A stretch of DNA of 64,000 nucleotides, taken from Bordetella petrii. GTDB lineage: Bacteria > Pseudomonadota > Gammaproteobacteria > Burkholderiales > Burkholderiaceae_B. The DNA lies in NCBI GenBank assembly GCA_017745595.1, contig WMBV01000001.1, positions 62,001 to 126,000 of the forward strand. The letters run 5' to 3'. A program made the translations under genes and the position numbers. Positions 39,923 through 48,725 of this stretch are shown piece by piece (within the stretch, counting starts at the first letter, position 1; each line of letters opens with the position of its first letter). The notes beneath the pieces are model-generated. The model ran no database searches. It saw only the letters and a list, made by a program, of their open reading frames with translations, and was not told where the DNA came from.

Positions 39923-40432
39923 ATGTCACAACTGTCCTTTCCTTCCTTCGATTCCTCGCTACTGGTGCGCGACGCACACGGACGCTATCTGCCGGCATCA
40001 GCCGGCGACATTCTGGAAGCTGCGCGCCAGGTCATCGACCAGAAGATGCAGCGCGGGGCCGAGTTCACTTCGCCAGCGGCGGTCAAGGAGTACCTGCGCA
40101 CCAAGCTGGCCGGCTTCGAGCATGAAGTGTTCGCGGTGCTGTTCATGGACACGCGCCATCGGCTGATCGAATACCGGGAGATGTTCCACGGCACCATCGA
40201 CGGTGCTTCGGTGTATCCGCGCGAAGTGGTCAAGGAGGCGCTGCGGTTGAATGCGGCGGCGGTCATCGTTTCGCACAACCATCCGAGCGGGACCCCCGAG
40301 CCGAGCGCGGCCGACCGGGCGCTGACCCAGCGGCTCAGGGAGGCGCTGGGGCTGGTGGACGTGCGGGTGCTCGATCACGTCATCGTTGCGGGTAGCTCCA
40401 CGGCATCATTCGCCGAGCGCGGGCTAATCTAG
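39923..40432 (+). CDS. radC: RadC-like JAB-domain protein of the ICE
   Basis: 169-aa short RadC of the type found in Tn4371-like elements: a single JAMM/MPN domain without the N-terminal HhH part. Metal-binding motif SHNHPSGTPEPSAAD (H-x-H-x8-S-x2-D-like) with a Glu upstream in FEHEVFAVLF. The role in DNA repair is disputed; conserved in ICE backbones. It marks the edge of a cargo hotspot, here occupied by the TIR/caspase operon. Followed by a terminator. Confidence 0.92.
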   Translation: MSQLSFPSFDSSLLVRDAHGRYLPASAGDILEAARQVIDQKMQRGAEFTSPAAVKEYLRTKLAGFEHEVFAVLFMDTRHRLIEYREMFHGTIDGASVYPREVVKEALRLNAAAVIVSHNHPSGTPEPSAADRALTQRLREALGLVDVRVLDHVIVAGSSTASFAERGLI

Positions 40433-40435
40433 CCC

Positions 40436-40455
40436 AAGGGGCTTCGGCCCCTTTT
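40436..40455 (+). terminator. Terminator of radC
   Basis: AAGGGGC-TTCG-GCCCCTT stem plus further T's, 4 bases after the radC stop. Confidence 0.8.
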
Positions 40456-40645
40456 GCGATATTCTTATATGGTCAAAGGAGACATCTCGATTCAATGCGG
40501 AGGTAGTAGCCCGCTCGTGGAGCCATACTAGCTCGAATCTTGAGCCATTGCGGGCCGATATGGAGCTTGCGCGGTGGCTCAAGGAAACATTGTTGGCAGA
40601 GACTTGATCACGCCAATGTGACAGGGATTTCTGCCCCCCGCACTT

Positions 40646-41125
40646 CTATTGCCCAAGCTTTGCTCGCAATGTTTTATAGAAGTGTCTAGTTGCATCCACC
40701 CTGAATACAGTCGTTCCAGATGAAGCTGACTCGTTGCTTGCAGTTAGCACGCGCTTGGCCGCTTCTTTGGATGTCTCAGCGTATATATCCAGATCAGAAG
40801 TGCTTTTGAGATACGGCCATTTCTTTAAATAATCTGGAAGCTCAATGTTTCCACCGAATGTGGCAAGTGGAAAATCCTTTTCCGTTGCAACACCTATTTC
40901 CCATGGCACCCACCATGATGCCTTAGTTGCATCAGAAACAACAGCCAGCAGTTGCGTGCATTTGTCAAGCTCCTTTCTGACATGTGCCGCAATATCTTCC
41001 CCGTTATTAAATTTTGGATCAATGACATCCAAATAACAATCAATGTTGTGATTTCTTTTTAAATGACCTTGAATTCTCAAGGCTAACGCCGAATCAGTTT
41101 GTTGATGAGATAAAAATATCTTCAT
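40646..41125 (-). CDS. TIR-domain protein (second TIR of the caspase operon)
   Basis: 159-aa protein with a TIR domain over about residues 1-115: MKIFLSHQQTDSALALRIQG (strand A and helix A), DCYLDVIDP, and ASWWVPWEIGVATEK, where Glu76 after the tryptophans is the expected NADase glutamate. The C-terminal 40 residues are unrecognised. AT-rich compared with the ICE backbone. It follows the caspase gene by 20 bases, so it is the third gene of one operon. Probably makes or modifies a nucleotide signal, or acts as an NADase effector; which is open. Confidence 0.8.
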   Translation of the reverse strand: MKIFLSHQQTDSALALRIQGHLKRNHNIDCYLDVIDPKFNNGEDIAAHVRKELDKCTQLLAVVSDATKASWWVPWEIGVATEKDFPLATFGGNIELPDYLKKWPYLKSTSDLDIYAETSKEAAKRVLTASNESASSGTTVFRVDATRHFYKTLRAKLGQ

Positions 41126-41145
41126 GCCTTTCCTTTTTATACACT

Positions 41146-42120
41146 TTACAGGCGTTGTTTTTCAGCAAGAAGCCGATAATGCTCCCCTAGCACTGTCAAC
41201 TTGCAGGACTTGCTCTGCATGGCAGCGTGCCACATATGAGGGGCATCCACAGGCGCGACCAAGTTAAGGCGATTGTATCGCTGCAGCAACGCGAATTTGC
41301 GCGTATTTTCAGGATCTGGCGGAGGCATGCCGGGATCTCTCCCCTTCAGCTCCGGCTCGAATGTAGGGTCGAGCTTGTATTCAAAACCACGTCGGGGGAA
41401 AAATTCCGTTATACGCCTGAGATCATCTAAGGAGATAGGCGGATTGACCTTTCGAAGCGAGACGAATTGACGGACGTTGGTTTTAAAAATCGGACGCTGT
41501 TCCCAAGCCCCCAGGGATTGGTCAACATGTGCATAAATGCTACCTGGCGTGATGTCGCCAGTGAGGTTGGCCGCCCCTCCATGAAGGGCATCTACCAATA
41601 GGGTCGTGAATACGCCTCTGCCGTTTTCCTCCGTTGCATACTGATCAGCCGCTGAGGCAGTAAGGATCGTCAAACCTTCAGACAAGCTGGCTAGCTCTCC
41701 AGCGACTGGAGGAGTGCCGGCTATTCCTGAGTGGCAGCTATCAAGGATGATTATCTTGTTGCGTGCTGGCGATTTGTTGGCCAACGCAAGGACTTCGGAG
41801 AGCGATAGCCCTTCGTCACCACGGCGAGAATCCGTCGCCAGCAGATATCCCCCAGTCGCCTCAATATGTCCATGACCAGCAAAATAAAAAAGAGCAATAT
41901 CAGCTTGTGCCTTGAAAAGCTCCTCAACGCGATCTTTTAATAAAGACCGTTCGACGCGATCTGCTGGACCAGTCCCGGTGAACATTTTGCAATCGAAGTT
42001 GACAGAGCCATCCCCATGACGAGCTAGGACAGCTTGCACCGCGTGAGCGTCATCGACACATCCATATAAAGAGCCACCATGCTCGTAATGATTTATGCCA
42101 ACGATTAGAGCTATGCGCAT
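41146..42120 (-). CDS. Caspase-like (peptidase C14) protease
   Basis: 324-aa protein with an N-terminal caspase fold: [13 protein letters not shown] at the start, catalytic His83 in FAGHGH and catalytic Cys129 in LDSCHSG. The C-terminal region from about 205 has no recognised motif and could hold the ligand sensor. Immediately preceded (18 bases) by a short TIR gene and followed by another. In type IV Thoeris a TIR enzyme makes N7-cADPR that activates a caspase-like protease, so a suicide-protease effector role is likely. Substrates unknown. Confidence 0.85.
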   Translation of the reverse strand: MRIALIVGINHYEHGGSLYGCVDDAHAVQAVLARHGDGSVNFDCKMFTGTGPADRVERSLLKDRVEELFKAQADIALFYFAGHGHIEATGGYLLATDSRRGDEGLSLSEVLALANKSPARNKIIILDSCHSGIAGTPPVAGELASLSEGLTILTASAADQYATEENGRGVFTTLLVDALHGGAANLTGDITPGSIYAHVDQSLGAWEQRPIFKTNVRQFVSLRKVNPPISLDDLRRITEFFPRRGFEYKLDPTFEPELKGRDPGMPPPDPENTRKFALLQRYNRLNLVAPVDAPHMWHAAMQSKSCKLTVLGEHYRLLAEKQRL

Positions 42121-42138
42121 AACGTCACTCCGCGTATG

Positions 42139-42510
42139 TCAAAGACCGTTGATAAAGTTCTTTATGGCATCCCATGTCCATGCGACAGTGTTTACGCCTT
42201 CAACTTTAGTCCGATCATCGGAATAGGCCCAGACGCCCAACACTTTCTTTCCTTCCTCACGTGCGCATGCAATCTCCCATTTCTGTCCGCTAGACGCCAA
42301 GGAGTTCTTGCTAATCAAGGCGATCACGCCATCCGATCGACGAATTCGGGCACGGACTTTGTCTTTCCACTCCGATGCATAGGCCTCCTTGACTGACATA
42401 TCTATGTATTCGAAAGGGGAATTCGTAAGGAGTGATTGACCTTTCAAAAAGTCCCTTTGCCTTTCGTCTTCAATAGCGAATGCAACGAAAATAACTTTCT
42501 TGTCTGCCAT
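42139..42510 (-). CDS. Short ThsB-like TIR protein
   Basis: 123-aa stand-alone TIR domain of the DUF1863/ThsB type: KKVIFVAFAIEDERQRD, then FEYIDMSV, ARIRRSDGVIALISKNS, and SSGQKWEIACAREEGKKVLGV with the catalytic Glu79 in the W-E-I motif. First gene of the operon TIR-caspase-TIR. By analogy with Thoeris it would sense infection and convert NAD into a cyclic ADP-ribose signal. Ribosome site AGAGGATC. Low GC and codon use unlike the backbone suggest recent acquisition. Confidence 0.85.
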   Translation of the reverse strand: MADKKVIFVAFAIEDERQRDFLKGQSLLTNSPFEYIDMSVKEAYASEWKDKVRARIRRSDGVIALISKNSLASSGQKWEIACAREEGKKVLGVWAYSDDRTKVEGVNTVAWTWDAIKNFINGL

Positions 42511-42549
42511 GTGATCCTCTTTGCCGAAATGGTGTTGGAGTGCCTGTCT

Positions 42550-42564
42550 CGATACTTCGTATCG
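42550..42564. promoter_or_regulatory. Palindrome upstream of the TIR-caspase operon
   Basis: CGATAC-TTC-GTATCG, 40 bases before the first TIR start codon, inside an AT-rich stretch likely to hold the promoter. No regulator gene is adjacent. Confidence 0.35.
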
Positions 42565-43129
42565 AATGTAACAGATATTTCGGTATTAATCGTGTCGGAC
42601 GCATAGGGCTGAAGGAACAAACATGGCGGGCGTCCCCGGCCCAAGAGCACGGCCGGCCGCGCTGTCGTGCTGCGCATCGAGCCTCGCTACGCGAGTCTCG
42701 CCCCTGACGGGCTTCCATCGTTCCCTCGCTCCGCTCGGCTGACGCCTACGGCCCGGCTTCCAGCTTCGGGCCTGCGCGCTTCGCTTGCGTGCGGCTCAGC
42801 ACACAAGGGCGGCCGTTGCCTTGTCCAGCCGTCTCCCCTGACTTCATCACCTTGTCCGCGACCGTAGCCCGCTTCCGTGAGCCGTCAAGGCGCGCAGGGC
42901 CGTGTCCTCGGCTGCGCCTGCGGGCCGCACCAACCCTGCGCTTGTTTCCTTGACGGCCCCCGTCCGCGCGCTCCTTTGGCCGCGGGCGATGAACTCAGGA
43001 AAGACGGTGGCAACAGGGCCAACCGGGTTCCTCGTGCCAACCGCACCGAACAGCCGAAAGGCTGGGCTCCGAATCTTGGAATCCGGTGTGCGGTTTGAAC
43101 AGCAAACCCTTTTCGTCAGGAGAAAGACC
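42565..43129. other. Long non-coding leader of the DUF932 gene
   Basis: More than 500 bases without a convincing gene. GC-rich, with many short repeats (GCTTCG, CTCGCTCCGCTCGGC). The DUF932 frame stays open into it, but conservation starts at 43130, and an AGGAGAAAGACC ribosome site supports that. Long leaders ahead of this gene recur in Tn4371-like elements as far as I recall. Confidence 0.4.
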
Positions 43130-43960
43130 ATGCAACTCGCATCCCGTTTCGCTTCCCGCTCCCCCTCACTGCGCAGCGACTACCCGCTGTCCGATGGCCA
43201 GATTCGCAGGGTGGCCCCGTCCATCTTCGCGGATGCCGCGCATGAGAGCCGTTCCGAGCGGTACACCTACATCCCCACCGCTGCCGTGTTGACCGAGCTT
43301 CGCAAGGAGGGGTTTCAACCCTTCATGGTGACGCAAACCCGCGTGCGCGATGAAGGCAAGCGCGAACACACCAAACACATGATTCGCCTGCGCCACGCCA
43401 GCCAGATCAACGGCGCGGAAGCCAACGAAATCGTGCTGCTGAACTCGCACGACGGCACCAGCAGCTATCAGATGTTGGCCGGAATGTTCCGCTTCGTTTG
43501 CAGCAATGGCCTTGTCTGCGGCGACACCGTGGCAGACGTGCGCGTACCCCACAAAGGCGACGTGGCCAGTTCCGTCATTGAAGGCGCTTTCGAGGTGTTG
43601 AGCGGTTTCGAGCGCGTGAAGGAGTCCCGCGATGCTATGCGCACGATCACGCTGGATGAAGGCGAAGCCGAAGTATTCGCCCGTTCCGCGCTGGCCCTCA
43701 AGTACGACCCCACGGACAACAAGCCCGCGCCCATCACCGAATCGCAAATCCTGATGCCGCGCCGCTTCGACGACCGCCGCCCGGACTTGTGGAGCGTGTT
43801 CAACCGCACCCAAGAGAACCTGACCAAAGGCGGTTTGCATGGGCGCAGCGCCAACGGACGCCGCCAGCAAACCCGCCCCGTGCAGGGCATTGATTCCGAT
43901 ATTCGCCTCAATCGCGCCCTGTGGCTGCTGGCCGATGGCCTGCGCCAGTTGAAAGCCTGA
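43130..43960 (+). CDS. DUF932 (phage/plasmid-like, TIGR03299-type) protein
   Basis: 276-aa conserved mobile-element protein. YPLSDGQIRRVAPSIFAD near 18-35, GTSSYQMLAGMFRFVCSNGLVCGDT near 110-134 and the DIRLNRALWLLADGL tail are typical of DUF932. Role unknown; it accompanies ParB and DUF736 genes in many ICEs and plasmids. First gene of a backbone block DUF932, parB, small ORF, DUF736 read rightward. Confidence 0.9.
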   Translation: MQLASRFASRSPSLRSDYPLSDGQIRRVAPSIFADAAHESRSERYTYIPTAAVLTELRKEGFQPFMVTQTRVRDEGKREHTKHMIRLRHASQINGAEANEIVLLNSHDGTSSYQMLAGMFRFVCSNGLVCGDTVADVRVPHKGDVASSVIEGAFEVLSGFERVKESRDAMRTITLDEGEAEVFARSALALKYDPTDNKPAPITESQILMPRRFDDRRPDLWSVFNRTQENLTKGGLHGRSANGRRQQTRPVQGIDSDIRLNRALWLLADGLRQLKA

Positions 43961-44041
43961 TTCCCCTGCGCGGCAGGGGCAGGCAGCAGCCCTTGCCGCG
44001 CTATTCGCTGCTGCATTCCATCATCGCAAGGAGTTTTCACC

Positions 44042-46126
44042 ATGAACGCCATTAACCACACCGAAGCCCAAGCCATCCACCCCGCAGCCAGCACTGCGCC
44101 TGCCGTGCTGCTGGAAGCCGCCGACCCGAGCAAGAATCTGATTCTGGTGCCGCTGTCGCGGCTGGTATCGCGCCCCACGGGCCGCAACGTGCGCAAGACC
44201 CCGCGCATGTCGATTCCCGAACTCGCCGCCAGCATCCAGCGTGTCGGCCTGCTGCAAAACCTGATCGTCACCGCGACCGCTGACGGCGAGCGTTACGAAG
44301 TCGTGGCCGGAGGCCGTCGCCTTGCCGCCCTCAAGCTGCTGGCGAAAAAGCACCGCATCAGCAAGGAATGGGAGGTGCCTTGCCTGTTGGTGGCCGATGG
44401 CACCGCCCGCACCGCCAGCCTGACCGAGAACGTGCAGCGCGAAGCCATGCACCCCGCCGACCAGTTCGAGGCATTTGCCGCGCTGGTGGCCGAAGGCCGC
44501 CCCATCGAGGACATTGCCGCAGATTTCAGCGTCACGCCGCTGGTGGTGCAGCGCCGCCTGAAACTCGCCAACGTGTCGCCGCGCCTGCTGGCCGACTACC
44601 GGGCCGAAGCCGTGAGCCTTGACCAGTTGATGGCCCTTGCCATCACCGACGACCACGCCGCGCAGGAAGCTGCGTTCTACGATGCGCCGACATGGCAGCG
44701 CAGCCCGCACAACCTGCGCGACCGCCTGACCGAGCGCGAGATTGATGCCCACCGGCATCCGCTGGTGCGCTTCGTTGGGCTGAATGCTTACGAGGCCGCA
44801 GGCGGTGGCACCCGCCGCGATCTGTTCGCGGAAGCCGATAGCGGCGTGTATCTGACCGATGCCACGCTGCTGGAACGGCTGGCGCAGGACAAGCTGGCCA
44901 GCCTTGCCGCCGAGGTGAAGGCCGAAGGCTGGGCATGGGTGGATGCCACCCCCGGCACGACCCATGCCGACCTGCAAGCCTTCCAGCGCGCCCCGAGGCA
45001 GCGCCGGAGCCCGAACAAGCGCGAAGCCCAACGCATCGAGAACCTGCAAGCCAAGATGCAGGCGCTGGCCGAGGCCGTGGATGCCGCCCTGGACGCCGAC
45101 GATGAAGAAAAGGCCGATGCCTTGCAGGAGGAAGGCGAACACCTGGGCGTACAGTTGCAGGCGCTGGAAGATGGCTTGCAGGACTATGGGGAAGCCGTCA
45201 AAGCTGCCGCCGGTGCCATCGTCACCATCGACAGCAACGGGCAGGCCGTGATTCATCGTGGCCTGCTGCGCGAAGCGCAAGCCAAGGCACTGCGCACGCT
45301 TGAACGACTGCGGCAAGGTTTCGGCAGCGAGGGCGAAGCCGGGAACGACGACACCGGCGAGGAAGCGGGCGACGCCCCTAAGCCCGCCGCCATGTCCGAC
45401 CGGCTGGCGCAGCGGTTGAGTGCCCACCGTACCGCCGCGCTGCAAATCGAAGTAGCCCGGCATCCGCAGGTAGCGCTGGCCGCACTGGTGCATGGCATGG
45501 TGCAGACTGTCTTGCACGGCAGCTACTACGGCCACGACCTTCCGCTGGGCGTGAAGCTGACCCAGCAAGACCGGCTGGAAGGCATGGCCCCTGACTGGCC
45601 GGAATCGCCCGCCGCCGTGGCGCTGCGCGAACTGCAACAGGTAGCGGGTGAAGCCTTGCCGCAGGACAGCGCCGAACTGTTTGCCGCACTGCTGGCGAAG
45701 TCGCAGGATGAACTGGTGCGCCTGCTGGCCGTATGCGTGGCATCCACGGTCGATGTGGTGACGTCCCGCGCCACGCAGCACCAGCCCGGCGCTGAACTGG
45801 CGCAGGCCGTGGCGCTGGACATGGCGGCATGGTGGCAACCGACCGCAGACGGCTATTTCCAGCATGTGCCGAAGGCCGCGATTCTGGAAGCCGTGGGCGA
45901 ATTCGCACCGGAGCACGTCACCCGGCTGGCGAAGTTGAAAAAAGGCGACATTGCCAGCGAAGCCGAACGGCTGGCCGATGGAACTGGCTGGATGCCCGCA
46001 ATCTTCGCCGCCGAAGCCACGCAGCAGGCCGCGCAGGAGGTGGTGACGGACGAGGCAGCCGAAGCGCCGGAGGAAGCCGCCGCCGTGGCGGATGAGCAGA
46101 CGCAGGCCGAGGCACTGGCCGTTTGA
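44042..46126 (+). CDS. parB: ParB/RepB-type DNA-binding protein of the ICE
   Basis: 694-aa large ParB-like protein. ParB N-terminal domain at about 45-145 with PLSRLVSRPTGRNVRK, IPELAASIQRVGLLQNLIV, VVAGGRRLAALKLL and the catalytic-pocket ENVQREAMHP; an HTH follows (IEDIAADFSVTPLVVQRRLKLA). The long C-terminal half (about 300-694) is acidic and helical, as in the ICE versions. Likely element maintenance or regulation; it is encoded 6 kb from parA, so the two may not form a classic pair. Confidence 0.92.
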   Translation: MNAINHTEAQAIHPAASTAPAVLLEAADPSKNLILVPLSRLVSRPTGRNVRKTPRMSIPELAASIQRVGLLQNLIVTATADGERYEVVAGGRRLAALKLLAKKHRISKEWEVPCLLVADGTARTASLTENVQREAMHPADQFEAFAALVAEGRPIEDIAADFSVTPLVVQRRLKLANVSPRLLADYRAEAVSLDQLMALAITDDHAAQEAAFYDAPTWQRSPHNLRDRLTEREIDAHRHPLVRFVGLNAYEAAGGGTRRDLFAEADSGVYLTDATLLERLAQDKLASLAAEVKAEGWAWVDATPGTTHADLQAFQRAPRQRRSPNKREAQRIENLQAKMQALAEAVDAALDADDEEKADALQEEGEHLGVQLQALEDGLQDYGEAVKAAAGAIVTIDSNGQAVIHRGLLREAQAKALRTLERLRQGFGSEGEAGNDDTGEEAGDAPKPAAMSDRLAQRLSAHRTAALQIEVARHPQVALAALVHGMVQTVLHGSYYGHDLPLGVKLTQQDRLEGMAPDWPESPAAVALRELQQVAGEALPQDSAELFAALLAKSQDELVRLLAVCVASTVDVVTSRATQHQPGAELAQAVALDMAAWWQPTADGYFQHVPKAAILEAVGEFAPEHVTRLAKLKKGDIASEAERLADGTGWMPAIFAAEATQQAAQEVVTDEAAEAPEEAAAVADEQTQAEALAV

Positions 46127-46186
46127 CCCCGTACCACAGATAGCGCCCCGGTTCCGGCCAGGGCGCGTTCATGCCGAGGATTCCCC

Positions 46187-46396
46187 ATGAGCCACGACAC
46201 CACGAACCGCCCGCGCATGGCCGCGACTTACGCCCCCGGCACGATACGCGCCCGCCGCTGGCATGGCGATGGCGACGTGCGCGGCTACCGTCCGCCTCGC
46301 GGCTGGGCAGCCTGTGCCGACCTGACCGACCTACACCCCATCACGGGCCGCGCCTTGCCGCGTGCCATGTGGTGGATCATCGAAACCAAAGAATAG
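46187..46396 (+). CDS. Small conserved ICE protein (69 aa)
   Basis: 69 residues, rich in tryptophan, arginine and tyrosine (RMAATYAPGTIRARRWHGDGD; RAMWWIIETKE). No known domain. Starts 60 bases after parB with a plausible ribosome site (GGATTCCCC is weak). Position and codon use like the backbone argue that it is a real gene. Function unknown. Confidence 0.55.
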   Translation: MSHDTTNRPRMAATYAPGTIRARRWHGDGDVRGYRPPRGWAACADLTDLHPITGRALPRAMWWIIETKE

Positions 46397-47171
46397 GAAG
46401 CAACCCCGCGCCCAAGCCGTTCCGTCTTGGGCGCGGGGGATGCCAAAGCTCCGTGCGCGGCGGTGGCCGCGCCCGGTTTCAAGGCTCAAAGCCAAAACGC
46501 CCCTTTACCGCCTTCGGTCAGGCGGCAAAGGGGCCGCGCACAAGTCGCTTTTTGCGCAAAAACCATTGAAGCCATGCAAGTGCAGCGGCGCACGCGCCGC
46601 CGACATTCCGACAGCACCTCGCCGCAATGGGCGGCGCTTGTGGGGCTACGCCCCGGCTTGCTGCGGCAGGTTGCACGAAAGCGTGCCGTGCTCGACGCTG
46701 GCGGTTCGTTGCCTGTACGTCACGAAGGACGGTTCACCGACACACCACCTGGCCTCGATGTGGAGCTTCCACGCCACGCATCAAGCATGTGGCCGCAAGT
46801 TGTGGCAGGAGCGCTCGTACCTTGTTGCTGGGGCATTGACCTGGCCGCGTCAGGGAACAAGCCGGTGAGGTTGTCATACGGGGATGCCGAGTCGGTCATG
46901 TCTCCATTCGGGAGAGGCGACCCGTGCGTCCTTGGCTTGTCGTGAATCCTGGCGGTGGCGCGGCTGCGCATTGGGCTTTATGACCGCAACATTGCGGCGA
47001 AAACAATTTCCCCTACGCTGCGCGCATTCCTCGCGGGACAAATTCTTTTCGCCTCCAGGTTCTCCACGTTGTTGCGACCGCTCCGCGGTGCGGCCAGCCC
47101 ATCCCCCGCCGGGCGGATCACAACAAGGACGCACTGGCGCGACCTTGTTCAACCCGAAAGGAGAAATCATC
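46397..47171. repeat. 775-base non-coding block with three successive hairpins
   Basis: Stems: CCCCGCGCCCAAG with its complement (46404-46438, 13 bp perfect), GCGCGG/CCGCGC (46455-46472), and CCCCTTT-A-CCGCC with GGCGG-C-AAAGGGG (46500-46533). The remainder up to the DUF736 ribosome site shows no convincing gene. Could hold a regulatory RNA, a transfer-related site or the DUF736 leader. Confidence 0.5.
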
Positions 47172-47486
47172 ATGGCTAACATTGGCACCTTCACCGCAGA
47201 GAAAGACGGCTTCACCGGCACGCTTCGCACCCTGACGCTCAACGTCAAGGTCAAGCTGGTTCCCAACGACAAGGGTGACAACGAAAGCGCACCCGACTAC
47301 CGCCTGCAAGCGGCTGGCCACGACATCGGCGCAGCGTGGAAAAAGACCAGCGAGGCCGGACGCCCTTATGTGTCCGTGACCCTTGACGATCCATCGTTCC
47401 CTGCAACGGTCTATGCCCGCCTGATCGAAGGCGAGGACGGCACGCACGACCTGATCTGGTCGCGCAGCAAGCCCAAGGCCGCCTGA
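47172..47486 (+). CDS. DUF736 family protein
   Basis: 104-aa protein starting [21 protein letters not shown], the hallmark of DUF736, followed by [18 protein letters not shown]. The family is nearly always found on plasmids and ICEs and is suspected to bind DNA or assist replication or transfer. ATG 47172 has AAAGGAGAAATC as a strong ribosome site. Convergent with the third TIR operon. Confidence 0.93.
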   Translation: MANIGTFTAEKDGFTGTLRTLTLNVKVKLVPNDKGDNESAPDYRLQAAGHDIGAAWKKTSEAGRPYVSVTLDDPSFPATVYARLIEGEDGTHDLIWSRSKPKAA

Positions 47487-47528
47487 TAGTCGCTCACCGC
47501 GCCCCGCCCATTACGGCGGGGCACAACT

Positions 47529-48425
47529 CTATGCACGCATGACCTTATTCCAGTCGATGCTATGACCGGCAGCTTCAAGCTCACGCGCGAGTGCCTGTTT
47601 CCAGCCCCCGCCGCTATCCATCGTCTCCCAAACAACACCGGCGAAATCGCTTGGAATTTCCACCGCCCCGCGTTTGAGAGCACATACCTTGTCTCTGCCT
47701 AGGCGACCAATGAAGTACCCCAACTCCAAAAGCACATTCTGACGGGCTCTGGGCTCAGGTGTTCCTCCTTTTACGCAGCCCTCATCGTCTGGAGTAAGCA
47801 GAACTACTGCGAAACCAACATCACTGTGAGCAACCACTTTTTCGATAATTGTTCGTCCTTGGTTAGCCTGTTCGTGCAAGATGACGGCTTCAAGCCCGAT
47901 TCGCTCAAGAAATCGTGCCACTGTTTCACGAGCACCATCGTCGTGACCATGAACGATAAAGACTTTGCGCGAAAATTGAGCTTTTAACATGGTATCCGTG
48001 CTCCCCTTGGTCTGGATATAACTCTTGTAATCCCGCACAAAGGGAATGATTAGCTGGCCAGTAAGTGCGTGAATTCCAGCAATGACCTTTTTTCCGGAAT
48101 AGAAAAAATGGTGTCCGAAATTGGTAGCGTAGCCGGGATCTGCCGCCAGCTTCTCGATTAAAAGCAACGTCAACCCCAGCGCCTGCTTGGGGTCGTCTGG
48201 CCAAGCAAGCTGGGCGCTTCCAATCATGCTGCCCCCAGACTTTTCACTTTCAGCGATGAACGCCTCAACGTCGAGACCTTCCGTGAGCTCGGCGTTGTAT
48301 GGCTCAAGGTCGGGATGTCGTAGCAGTTGAGCCAATTTTTTGAGAGGTCTTTCGTAAGTTTGAAGCTGTGAGGACTGCAAATCTAGAACTGCATTGTTTA
48401 TTTCCGAGAATAAGTCTTTAGCCAT
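47529..48425 (-). CDS. TIR-like nucleotide-binding protein (PF10137 type)
   Basis: 298-aa protein. A helical N-terminal part (about 1-150) precedes a TIR-like domain: KVFIVHGHDDGARETVARFLER, ILHEQANQGRTIIEKV, FAVVLLTPDDEG and ARQNVLLELGYFIGRLG, with the likely catalytic Glu near 234. This is the predicted-nucleotide-binding/CAP12-type TIR, whose relatives act as NADase effectors in cyclic-nucleotide defence systems. ATG 48425 overlaps the stop of the previous gene (TGATG); a TTG one codon earlier is possible. Third gene of an Xre-led operon. Confidence 0.85.
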   Translation of the reverse strand: MAKDLFSEINNAVLDLQSSQLQTYERPLKKLAQLLRHPDLEPYNAELTEGLDVEAFIAESEKSGGSMIGSAQLAWPDDPKQALGLTLLLIEKLAADPGYATNFGHHFFYSGKKVIAGIHALTGQLIIPFVRDYKSYIQTKGSTDTMLKAQFSRKVFIVHGHDDGARETVARFLERIGLEAVILHEQANQGRTIIEKVVAHSDVGFAVVLLTPDDEGCVKGGTPEPRARQNVLLELGYFIGRLGRDKVCALKRGAVEIPSDFAGVVWETMDSGGGWKQALARELEAAGHSIDWNKVMRA

Positions 48426-48712
48426 CAATCATCCCCATCCGACTTCAATCTAGCTTCTGCCGCTTTTTCAAGAATACTCTCCCGATACTTTTCCTTCATT
48501 TGTTCTGCGAGAGGGCCAACGATAGGGTTCGAAGAATATTCTCCTAAGCGGTCGTCGATCATTCGATTGACCGATTGAATTGCGCCCTCAATGCTGGCGG
48601 GATCATTTGGATCAAAGTTTACGACCCCCAGTTCGCCGTCTAACTCACTCAAGGCGCGCTGCGCATCTTTCAGGTTTTTCTGAAGCTTATCCAGTCCGGT
48701 AATTTTGAACAC
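48425..48712 (-). CDS. Small helical protein between Xre regulator and TIR gene
   Basis: 95-aa hydrophilic protein, KITGLDKLQKNLKDAQRALSEL at the start and a lysine/glutamate-rich helical tail. No catalytic motif seen. Its start follows the Xre gene by 13 bases and its stop overlaps the TIR gene start by one base, so the three are translationally linked. It may be a regulator, sensor or inhibitor of the TIR protein; this is inferred only from position. Confidence 0.7.
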   Translation of the reverse strand: MFKITGLDKLQKNLKDAQRALSELDGELGVVNFDPNDPASIEGAIQSVNRMIDDRLGEYSSNPIVGPLAEQMKEKYRESILEKAAEARLKSDGDD

Positions 48713-48725
48713 GACTCACCTCCTT

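Noticed and set aside
42902-43129. Upstream extension of the DUF932 gene
   Set aside because: Frame is open but sequence is repeat-like; a strong ribosome site and conserved start lie at 43130.
46362-46945. Overlapping frames of 130-172 codons in the hairpin block
   Set aside because: They run through strong hairpins and have Arg/Pro/Cys-rich products without domains.
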